Assembly (NCBI RefSeq): GCF_022808985.1
Contig: NZ_JAKZFT010000011.1
Span: 1-64,000 of the forward strand
DNA from: Geotalea sp. SG265
GTDB taxonomy: Bacteria > Desulfobacterota > Desulfuromonadia > Geobacterales > Geobacteraceae
Direction of reading: 5' to 3'
DNA: 64,000 nt
The notes beneath the pieces were generated by a model, which saw only the letters and a list, made by a program, of their open reading frames with translations, was not told the DNA's origin and ran no database searches. A program made the translations under genes and the position numbers. Of the stretch, positions 17,362 through 24,277 are shown piece by piece. Each line of letters starts with the position of its first letter. Positions within the stretch are counted from its first letter, which is position 1.

Positions 17362-18582
17362 CTAACGGACATGATCTTCCGGATAAGCACCGATGCTGTG
17401 GATGCTCAGATCGGCACCGGCGAACTCCTGTTCTTCGTCGAGCCTGATGCCGACCAGTTTTGAAAGGCAGCCATAGACAATGATGCTGCTCGTCAGGGCA
17501 AAGGCAATGGCCAGCACCGATCCCATCAGTTGCGATAGGAATGTGACGCCTCCCATGCCGCCGAAAAACCGTTGACCGAAGATCCCGGCAGCGATTCCTC
17601 CCCAGGAACCGATTACCCCATGGAGCGGCCAGACACCAAGTACGTCGTCGATCTTCAGTTTTTCCTGCTCCAGATGGAACCCATAGACAAAGATGATGGA
17701 AGCTATACAGCCGGTGATGAAGGCAGCCAAGGGATGCATGATGTCGCTTCCCGCGCAGACGGCAATCAATCCGGCCAGGGCGCCGTTATGGGCGAAACCG
17801 GGATCGTTTTTGCCAGCCACAACTGCCGCAAGTACTCCCCCGACCATGGCCATGAGCGAATTGACGGCAACGAGGCCGGAGATCTTTTCCAGGTGTCCTG
17901 CGCTCATGACGTTGAAGCCGAACCACCCCACAGCAAGAATCCAGGAACCGAGAGCAAGAAAGGGTATGTTGCTGATGGGAATAGGATGGGATTTACCTCG
18001 CAGGTAGCGCCCCATGCGCGGGCCCAGGATGATCACGGCAGGCAGGGCGATCCAGCCCCCGAGGGAATGGACGACCACTGAGCCGGCATAATCATGAAAC
18101 TCTGCTCCACCGAGGGATTTGAAAAGACCTTGCAGTGTCGAGGAGTGTTGACCCCAGATCAGCGACTCGAAGAGCGGATAGGTCAATCCGGCAAATATGG
18201 CCCCTGCCAGCACCTGTGGCCAGAACTTCGCCCGTTCGGCGATCCCTCCGGAGATAATGGCGGGTATGCAGGCGGCAAAGCAGAGCAGGAAAAAGAAGTG
18301 GGTGAGGTCATATCCCTGGCTGTTTCCCAGCAGGTTGCCCGCCGGTGTCAGGAACGATATGCCGTAGGCAAGGGGAAAGCCCACGAGAAAATAGATGATG
18401 GTCGAAACCGACCAGTCGGTGAGAATCTTGACGAAGGCATTTACCTGGTTTTTCTTCCGGACGGTGCCCACTTCAAGAAAGGCGAACCCTGCGTGCATGG
18501 CAAAGACCATCACGGCACCAAGCATGAGAAAGAGAATGTCTGCACTACTGTGAAGAATTGCCGGCGTTGGCATTGCTTCCAT
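17362..18582 (-). CDS. amtB: Ammonium transporter (Amt/Rh family)
   Basis: 406 aa inner-membrane channel with about 11 membrane segments. The ammonium-conducting paired histidines are in VVHSLGGW (about 169) and WPLHGVIGSWGG (about 319). DYAGSVVVHSLGG and the C-terminal GIRLDEEQEF (PII-contact tail) are typical. GGAGG is close before the ATG. No glnK gene is adjacent, unlike the common glnK-amtB pair. A sigma-54 promoter lies upstream, consistent with induction under nitrogen limitation. The long A/S-rich signal peptide seen in E. coli AmtB is absent. Confidence 0.95.
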   Translation of the reverse strand: MEAMPTPAILHSSADILFLMLGAVMVFAMHAGFAFLEVGTVRKKNQVNAFVKILTDWSVSTIIYFLVGFPLAYGISFLTPAGNLLGNSQGYDLTHFFFLLCFAACIPAIISGGIAERAKFWPQVLAGAIFAGLTYPLFESLIWGQHSSTLQGLFKSLGGAEFHDYAGSVVVHSLGGWIALPAVIILGPRMGRYLRGKSHPIPISNIPFLALGSWILAVGWFGFNVMSAGHLEKISGLVAVNSLMAMVGGVLAAVVAGKNDPGFAHNGALAGLIAVCAGSDIMHPLAAFITGCIASIIFVYGFHLEQEKLKIDDVLGVWPLHGVIGSWGGIAAGIFGQRFFGGMGGVTFLSQLMGSVLAIAFALTSSIIVYGCLSKLVGIRLDEEQEFAGADLSIHSIGAYPEDHVR

Positions 18583-18640
18583 TTATTACCTCCATTGGTA
18601 AACTGCTTGCCCCTCTTTGGGCAAGGCCAGGCTTTGCCAT

Positions 18641-18656
18641 AGCAACCTTTTTGCCA
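18641..18656 (-). promoter_or_regulatory. Sigma-54 promoter of amtB
   Basis: On the minus strand TGGCAAAAAGGTTGCT fits the RpoN consensus TGGCAC-N5-TTGCW, with the GG/GC spacing exact and one change in the -24 box. It lies about 60 bases before the amtB start. A TGTAATTACA palindrome sits just upstream at about 18669-18678 and could bind an activator. Confidence 0.8.
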
Positions 18657-18775
18657 ATTTGTAATTGCATGTAATTACAGGGAATCACAGGCCGGAGTTC
18701 TTCATATATTCTGCCGGCTGCTTAAAAATTCACCGCCAATGCTTAAAAACATGACTTCTGACGCGGAAATAGTTG

Positions 18776-18804
18776 TTGACGGTTACTGGCTATCATTGTA
18801 AATT
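18776..18804 (+). promoter_or_regulatory. Sigma-70 promoter of the deacetylase-cytochrome run
   Basis: TTGACG, 17-base spacer, TAAATT. Transcription would begin near 18811, giving a leader of about 42 bases. This is the only clear promoter seen before the tightly packed plus-strand genes that follow. Confidence 0.65.
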
Positions 18805-18852
18805 CTCAACAATTCACGCTAGTTCCCCACTCTGTGAACGGCCGGAGAACCA

Positions 18853-20010
18853 TTGACCGCCAGAACCGCACTAATCTATTCACCCGATTGCGGCTCCTAC
18901 TGTTACGGGACTGATCATCCCTTCAAAATTCAACGGTACCGGCTTGCCTATGAGTTGATTCGTGCCTACGGACTTGCATCGCTTCCCGATGCATGTCTGT
19001 GCGATTGCGGCACCGTTACGGAAGACCAGCTGCTTTCTTTCCATTCAGTGGATTATCTGGCCAGGCTGAAAGAATTCAGCGCTTCGGCAGAACCGAGAGC
19101 GGACTTCCGTTTCGGTCTCGGCGATACGGAAAACCCCATTTTTAAAGGTGTATTCGATTGGGCATGCATGGGGACGGCAGGAACCATGGCAGCTGTCCGA
19201 CTGGTAGTCGAAGAGGGCTACCAAGCGGCCTTCAATCTTGCCGGCGGCTGGCATCATGCCCACCGGAATAATGCTTCGGGCTTTTCATACCTGAATGATG
19301 CTGCCGTCGCCATCAACTACCTCCTTGAGCAAGGGAAGCGAGTGGTCTACCTGGACCTGGATGCCCACCACGGAGACGGGGTTCAGGAGGCCTTTTACGA
19401 AACCGACCGGGTACTGACGATTTCTTTGCATCAGAGTGGGGTATATTTTTTTCCCGGCACTGGTTTTGAAGAGGAGATCGGCACCGGAAAAGGAACCGGT
19501 TACACGGTTAATGTGCCCCTTCTTGAGCATACTGACGATGCCATTTACATGAAGGCTTTCGATGAGGTGGCATTTCCGCTGATTGCCGCATACGATCCGG
19601 ATGTACTGGTCACCCAGATGGGAGCCGACACCTTTCGCACCGATCCTTTGACGAAGCTGGAAATAACTACCCATGCCTATTCCTACATCACCAGAAAATT
19701 GAAGGCATTGCGCATCCCCTGGGTGGCAGTGGGGGGCGGGGGATACGACAACATGAATGTTGCCCGGGCCTGGACGATAGTCTGGGGGATCATGAATGGC
19801 AGGGACCTGGCCCCATCGCTCCCCCCGAGCTTCATCGAGGCGATCAGGCCGATGGGCTTTCCCCATAGTATGCTTCTGGATGCAATGCACTGGGCGGAGG
19901 AGGATGATCGTAACCGGGCATTGGATGCCGTAGAAAAATCCATAGCCCTGCTGAGAAAAACCATTTTTCCTGTTATTATCGGTGCCTATGGCAAGACTTC
20001 CGGGAAATGA
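18853..20010 (+). CDS. Histone deacetylase family protein (AcuC-like)
   Basis: 385 aa from a TTG start, with GGAG six bases before; no ATG lies near and the N-terminus TALIYSPDCGSYCYG fits the family. Arginase-fold zinc amidohydrolase. Visible residues are GGWHHAHRNNASGF (His-His), DLDAHHGDGVQ (zinc Asp and His), QMGADTF (zinc Asp) and the transition-state Tyr in GGGGYDN. Bacterial relatives deacetylate acetyl-lysine proteins such as acetyl-CoA synthetase (AcuC) or small acetylated amines. Cytoplasmic. The next gene overlaps its 3' end. The substrate is unknown. Confidence 0.92.
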   Translation: MTARTALIYSPDCGSYCYGTDHPFKIQRYRLAYELIRAYGLASLPDACLCDCGTVTEDQLLSFHSVDYLARLKEFSASAEPRADFRFGLGDTENPIFKGVFDWACMGTAGTMAAVRLVVEEGYQAAFNLAGGWHHAHRNNASGFSYLNDAAVAINYLLEQGKRVVYLDLDAHHGDGVQEAFYETDRVLTISLHQSGVYFFPGTGFEEEIGTGKGTGYTVNVPLLEHTDDAIYMKAFDEVAFPLIAAYDPDVLVTQMGADTFRTDPLTKLEITTHAYSYITRKLKALRIPWVAVGGGGYDNMNVARAWTIVWGIMNGRDLAPSLPPSFIEAIRPMGFPHSMLLDAMHWAEEDDRNRALDAVEKSIALLRKTIFPVIIGAYGKTSGK

Positions 20011-20845
20011 ACAACTGACCGATTCCAGGGGAAATGCCCTTTTTTCCCTTAGGGACATTAGTTTTCTTGATGCCGGGGAGAAAGAAAGACTATATTCGAG
20101 ACTCATTCCCGAACGCCTGTATAAGGTGCTGGGGATCAGACCGGGAACCGTGGGAGGTGCCGGCGATACGGCAAAAATCCGCTTCATTGCTCCTTCCGGC
20201 CTGGGCCTAATGCGCATCGAAGCGCGGCTAAACCCTGCTGAGAACGATCGGGTTTTCTTTCTGGAGTTGGCGGACACCCATTACCGGCAGATGGAGCTGT
20301 CGTTCTGCATCATTAACGACATGACCGCACCCCGGTACGATGTGGACAAGGATGAGCGCGGGCAAGACAACTGCTTTGCCAGCACCGGCAGAAATCTTCC
20401 GGAGGAGATGCGGGCCATGGAGGTCGGCCTTTTCCCCAATCAGACCCATCGCGGCCTAAAGATGTTCAAGGAGGTTTTCTCGCTTCTGGAACTCTTCGTG
20501 GATGGTCTGGGTATGGAAATGATCATTGCTGAACCGCTGACTTACGATAATGCGCTCCGTTACGAGAAATACGGTTTCGACTACATCACCGGCAAGCGAT
20601 TGATGCAGGATATAAACGAAGGCTTCAAACCGGGGGGCATGCTCGCTGCGCGGCTGGACAACTCGACCCCCTTTCGCCGTCCGGAGATGGCCGCAACGGT
20701 CCTCGGCCGCAGCTGGTCTATCCATGATGGTATCCTGGACGAGCCCTGGGATGATGTGAAGATATACAAGATGATCGGCAGGTCGGCCGGCATCGATACC
20801 TTTCCCGAAAGGGACAGACAGGAGAACGAATCATCGAACACCTAA
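19988..20845 (+). CDS. Unknown protein, possible acetyltransferase-like C-terminus
   Basis: 285 aa, not recognised. It overlaps the deacetylase by 23 bases; a GTG six bases earlier is an alternative start. The end region (AEPLTYDNALRYEKYGFDY followed by a helix) resembles the last strand and helix of GNAT acetyltransferases, but no acetyl-CoA loop is clear. No signal peptide or membrane segment. Tight coupling to a deacetylase suggests a joint pathway. That acetylation link is inference only. Confidence 0.75.
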   Translation: MARLPGNEQLTDSRGNALFSLRDISFLDAGEKERLYSRLIPERLYKVLGIRPGTVGGAGDTAKIRFIAPSGLGLMRIEARLNPAENDRVFFLELADTHYRQMELSFCIINDMTAPRYDVDKDERGQDNCFASTGRNLPEEMRAMEVGLFPNQTHRGLKMFKEVFSLLELFVDGLGMEMIIAEPLTYDNALRYEKYGFDYITGKRLMQDINEGFKPGGMLAARLDNSTPFRRPEMAATVLGRSWSIHDGILDEPWDDVKIYKMIGRSAGIDTFPERDRQENESSNT

Positions 20846-20856
20846 CTATCGCCACC

Positions 20857-21789
20857 ATGACTCCGGTGGCAGGAATCGCCTATTTTGAACCCTCTGTAGA
20901 TGCCACCCTGAAAGGGCTTGACGACAAAATCAATATTCCCATCGGCGGTGTGCCCATTCCGCTTCTGGAAGAGGATATTGCCTCTCTTGACGTTTCTTGC
21001 CCCAGCTACGACGCTGTGGGGCGAGGCATTTATCAGCTGTTACGGGCAAATCCCGATGCAGTCGGCAGCAGCCACTATGCACAATTACTGCAGCAGGCCT
21101 ATCCACACTACCTTTCTGAACTGGCAAGCCACATCGTCATGCTGGATCGGAAAGACGTGGAAGTTTCCTATCTGGACAGGAAGATCAATTATCTGAAGAT
21201 ATTTGCCCTGCTCGAACCGGAAAACGCGGAGTTTCCATTCGAGATAGGCAAAACTCTACTGGACAAGGGACTGAGGCTCTCCGCCCTGCATCTTTCCACG
21301 GTTTCCCTTTACCGGGCAGCCGATTACCTTGAAAAGGCGCGCCAGTTGCAGGCGCAGCATCTCCCTGCCCGAAACGCCCTTGGTGAGGTTTACTATCTGC
21401 TCGGCAAGTACGAAAAGGCGGCATCCTGCTGGAGCGGGCTAGCTACAGAGGTTGACGCAGCCGAGGCCGGAAAGCTCGCAGCACGCCTGAAAGCAATCGA
21501 AGCTGGGGAACTGCCGCGCATACCGGCAGTGGACTATCTCGAAGCGGTGGCCGTGGCCTTGGGCCTTTATGAGCGGGAGCAGTACGACGAGTCGGCGGCC
21601 ATTCTTCAGGACATAATCGACGATGCCGTCTTCCGTGATCAATTTCCCCTGCCGGAGCTTTATTACTACCTGGCCTTATGCTGCAAAAACCTGGCTATGC
21701 CCAAGTATGCGGAAGAGTATCTGCAGGAAGCACTCAGGATAAATCCCGAGTATGAAGAGGCCCGCGCTGCACTGGCAGGGCTCTATTAG
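20857..21789 (+). CDS. Tetratricopeptide repeat protein, unknown role
   Basis: 310 aa cytoplasmic helical protein. TPR-like repeats are visible in LPARNALGEVYYLLGKYEKA and YYYLALCCKNLAMPKYAEEY (C-terminal half); the N-terminal 100 residues have no recognisable fold. The ATG at 20857 has no ribosome site. GGAGA at 20821-20825 instead points at in-frame ATC codons at 20830 or 20833, so a rare ATC start overlapping the previous gene is possible. Likely a scaffold for the neighbouring products. Function unknown. Confidence 0.8.
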   Translation: MTPVAGIAYFEPSVDATLKGLDDKINIPIGGVPIPLLEEDIASLDVSCPSYDAVGRGIYQLLRANPDAVGSSHYAQLLQQAYPHYLSELASHIVMLDRKDVEVSYLDRKINYLKIFALLEPENAEFPFEIGKTLLDKGLRLSALHLSTVSLYRAADYLEKARQLQAQHLPARNALGEVYYLLGKYEKAASCWSGLATEVDAAEAGKLAARLKAIEAGELPRIPAVDYLEAVAVALGLYEREQYDESAAILQDIIDDAVFRDQFPLPELYYYLALCCKNLAMPKYAEEYLQEALRINPEYEEARAALAGLY

Positions 21790-21796
21790 GAGATTT

Positions 21797-21895
21797 ATGT
21801 TCGGTTTCAGCCCGGGAGACTGGCTTTTCATCGCCTTGGTAATGATCACCATATTCTGTTGCGTAGCCATCAGCGATATGAGAAAGAAGAAATGA
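21797..21895 (+). CDS. 32-residue single-pass membrane peptide
   Basis: Short frame MFGFSPGDWLFIALVMIT then IFCCVAISDMRKKK. A strong ribosome site (TTAGGAG) lies just before the ATG. One hydrophobic helix with two adjacent cysteines ends in a basic tail, the usual layout of small inner-membrane regulatory peptides. It sits 7 bases after the TPR gene. Not recognised. Confidence 0.7.
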   Translation: MFGFSPGDWLFIALVMITIFCCVAISDMRKKK

Positions 21896-21962
21896 CCTGC
21901 TTTAACCGCTGTAAAGCAAGGCAGGGCGTACTGGTCCGACAGCCACTGGAGAGGAAAACCGC

Positions 21963-22400
21963 ATGGTAGACAGCGACGAATTGCGCCGCCCTTTGGGATT
22001 GACACTTCTCACAGGGCTCTATTTCTTCTTTTTTCTTGTTTCAGTTTCCACCTTCGGCAATCCGTATCCGTTCCTCGGTGGCATTTATACGGACACTCCT
22101 GCCAAGATGTTGGTTTTTGCCGACAGCCTCATGTGTCTCTATCTCTTTCTGGGAACCATGAAACGCCAGTTGCTGACGTGGTACATGCTGATCCTTTACA
22201 ACCTCTTCCAGGTGGCCAACACCATCATCAACCTCACCTTCATCAAGCCCCAGGAGGTTGAAACTCTTTTAGGCTCCCGGGTACAGCCGGAGGCCATGTG
22301 GGCCAACAACATCGCGGCTTCCCTGGCTATTCTGCTCCTGACCCAGTTCATTTATCGCCACAAGCACTATTTTACCAACAAGCACAAGTATCTGTTCTAG
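21963..22400 (+). CDS. Four-helix inner-membrane protein, unknown
   Basis: 145 aa. Hydrophobic segments at about 11-31 (LTLLTGLYFFFFLVSVS), 47-65, 72-95 and 113-131 predict four membrane passes, ending in a His/Lys-rich tail (RHKHYFTNKHKYLF). GAGAGG lies a few bases before the ATG. No family recognised. It overlaps nothing and is followed after 5 bases by the ABC ATPase, so it may be part of that transport system, although it does not look like an MlaE permease. Confidence 0.75.
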   Translation: MVDSDELRRPLGLTLLTGLYFFFFLVSVSTFGNPYPFLGGIYTDTPAKMLVFADSLMCLYLFLGTMKRQLLTWYMLILYNLFQVANTIINLTFIKPQEVETLLGSRVQPEAMWANNIAASLAILLLTQFIYRHKHYFTNKHKYLF

Positions 22401-22405
22401 TCTCT

Positions 22406-23248
22406 ATGGGAGCTTCTGTGTTTGAAAAAATAAAGCATGGCCTGACCGGCTCCATCTTTCACGATGAAATGGAATGCACCATCGATCTCAATGATACTCG
22501 CGGGGTGGATATCCGTATCGAAAAACTGAATAAGTATTTCGGCAACAAGCATGTGTTGCAGGATGTGGACCTGGAGATCAAGGCGGGAGAAACGTTCAGC
22601 ATCATCGGCCCTTCCGGTACCGGGAAAAGCGTCCTGCTGAAACATGTGGTAAAGCTGGAAAAGCCGGACAGCGGCGAGATTTATATCGATGGCAATCCCA
22701 TTTTCAACCGCGCCAAGGGTACTTCCGTCAGAGATTACCGCTATAGTATGGTTTTTCAATCTTCTGCGCTCTTCAATTCGTTGACTGTAGGTGAAAATGT
22801 GGGGCTGTGGCTTCGCGAAAAACGCATCTGCAAGGAAGTGAGGATCCGGCAGATCATTGCCGAAAAGCTGGAAAAGGTGGGGTTGCAGGGGACGGAAAAC
22901 CTCAGGACGTCCGAGCTGTCCGGGGGGATGAAGAAAAGGGTTGCCATTGCCCGCTCACTGGCCATGAATCCGGATCTGATACTCTACGACGAGCCGACCG
23001 CGGAGCTGGATCCGGTCACCACCGACGAGCTTGCCAACACCATCCTCAAGCTCAAGGAAACCACAAAGAATACTACCGTCATCGTCACCCACGATTTGAA
23101 CTTTGCCCTCTACATTTCCGATCGCATTGCCATGATGCACGGAGGCAAGATCATCGAGGTCGGCGCACCGGCGCAGATCAAGAAGAGTGAAAATCCGATC
23201 GTAAAAGGCTTTATCTACACGACAACCAAAGGAATACGAGGGGATTAG
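22406..23248 (+). CDS. ABC transporter ATPase, MlaF/Mkl-like
   Basis: 280 aa. Walker A GPSGTGKSV (about 70-78), Q-loop MVFQSSALFNSLTVGEN, signature LSGGMKKRVAIARSLAM, Walker B LILYDEPTAELDP and switch VTHDLNFA are all intact. The GMKKRVAIARS and FNSLTVGENV forms are typical of MlaF ATPases that power phospholipid retrograde transport, but no MlaE permease or MCE-domain gene is adjacent. A GTG at 22418 with GGGAG five bases before is an equally good start. Inner-membrane-associated. Confidence 0.88.
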   Translation: MGASVFEKIKHGLTGSIFHDEMECTIDLNDTRGVDIRIEKLNKYFGNKHVLQDVDLEIKAGETFSIIGPSGTGKSVLLKHVVKLEKPDSGEIYIDGNPIFNRAKGTSVRDYRYSMVFQSSALFNSLTVGENVGLWLREKRICKEVRIRQIIAEKLEKVGLQGTENLRTSELSGGMKKRVAIARSLAMNPDLILYDEPTAELDPVTTDELANTILKLKETTKNTTVIVTHDLNFALYISDRIAMMHGGKIIEVGAPAQIKKSENPIVKGFIYTTTKGIRGD

Positions 23249-23251
23249 AAC

Positions 23252-24244
23252 ATGAAGAAGGGATTGCCGGCCCGTTTTTTCATCACGTTGGCTGTTGCTG
23301 CCTTGTCGGCCGCCTGTTCCCAGTTGAAGCAGACGAAGCCGATTCTGCCCGTATCCGATTATGAAAAGATGATTGTCGGCAGGCTCGATGCAGACTATGT
23401 GGGCACCGACAATTGCGTCGCCAAATGCCATGCCCACGACAAGATTACCGACGATTTCAGGCATAGCGTTCATGGAGAGCAGATCAAACCGGGAACGGGT
23501 CTGCCTCTGGTCAACTGTGAATCATGCCATGGTCCCGGAAGCCTTGCCATCATGGATATACCTGATGACCCGCAACTGAACGACGCCCGAAAGACCAAGT
23601 GCGACACCAAAACCTTCCTCGATATTCTGAATCTCCCTGCCCAGGCCCAGTCTCTCATCTGCCTCAAATGTCATTCGGCTGCATCCATGCCGACTCTTGC
23701 CCACTGGAATGCCAGCACCCACGCACTGAATGACGTGAGCTGCTTCGATTGCCATAAGCTTCACCAGGGACCGCAGCAGAAGGTGAAGCACGAAGAAATG
23801 GCCGAGCTCTGCTACGGATGTCACCCCCAGGTACGGATCGAAAACAGCCTCTTTTCGCACCATCCGCTCATCGAGAAAAAAATGGCATGCGTCGACTGTC
23901 ATGATGTTCACGGCTCGACTCAGCAGAAGCTGCTCAAGGGAGATACCCCCAAGGAAACGTGTACCAGATGCCACATGGAGAAGCAGGGACCCTTTGTCTT
24001 CGAGCATGGCGATGTGACTGAGAATTGCGCCAACTGCCATTCGCCCCACGGATCCACCACCAACCACCTGCTCAATGCCCCAATGCCCTTTTTGTGTCTC
24101 CAGTGTCACCCCGGCCACATGGCCGGAAGCACCGGAAGCAACAAGCAGCTCTTTTCGAACCGTTGTACGGATTGCCATTCGCAGATCCATGGCAGTGATA
24201 TCCCCTCGACCGGTATAACCGGTCTGGGAACCATGCGTCAGTAA
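23252..24244 (+). CDS. Ten-heme c-type cytochrome, MtrA/DmsE-like
   Basis: 330 aa. A signal peptide ends at a likely lipid-modified Cys22 (ALSAACSQ). Nine CXXCH motifs (CESCH, CLKCH, CFDCH, CYGCH, CVDCH, CTRCH, CANCH, CLQCH, CTDCH) plus one CX3CH (CVAKCH, about 55) give ten candidate heme sites, the number and size of MtrA-family decaheme cytochromes. MtrA-type proteins thread through an MtrB barrel and carry electrons across the outer membrane; an MtrB-like gene follows at once. Extra His residues could serve as distal ligands. No outer-surface cytochrome is adjacent. Confidence 0.88.
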   Translation: MKKGLPARFFITLAVAALSAACSQLKQTKPILPVSDYEKMIVGRLDADYVGTDNCVAKCHAHDKITDDFRHSVHGEQIKPGTGLPLVNCESCHGPGSLAIMDIPDDPQLNDARKTKCDTKTFLDILNLPAQAQSLICLKCHSAASMPTLAHWNASTHALNDVSCFDCHKLHQGPQQKVKHEEMAELCYGCHPQVRIENSLFSHHPLIEKKMACVDCHDVHGSTQQKLLKGDTPKETCTRCHMEKQGPFVFEHGDVTENCANCHSPHGSTTNHLLNAPMPFLCLQCHPGHMAGSTGSNKQLFSNRCTDCHSQIHGSDIPSTGITGLGTMRQ

Positions 24245-24277
24245 AATACGTTCCGTTTGCGCAGAAGGAGACAGCTG

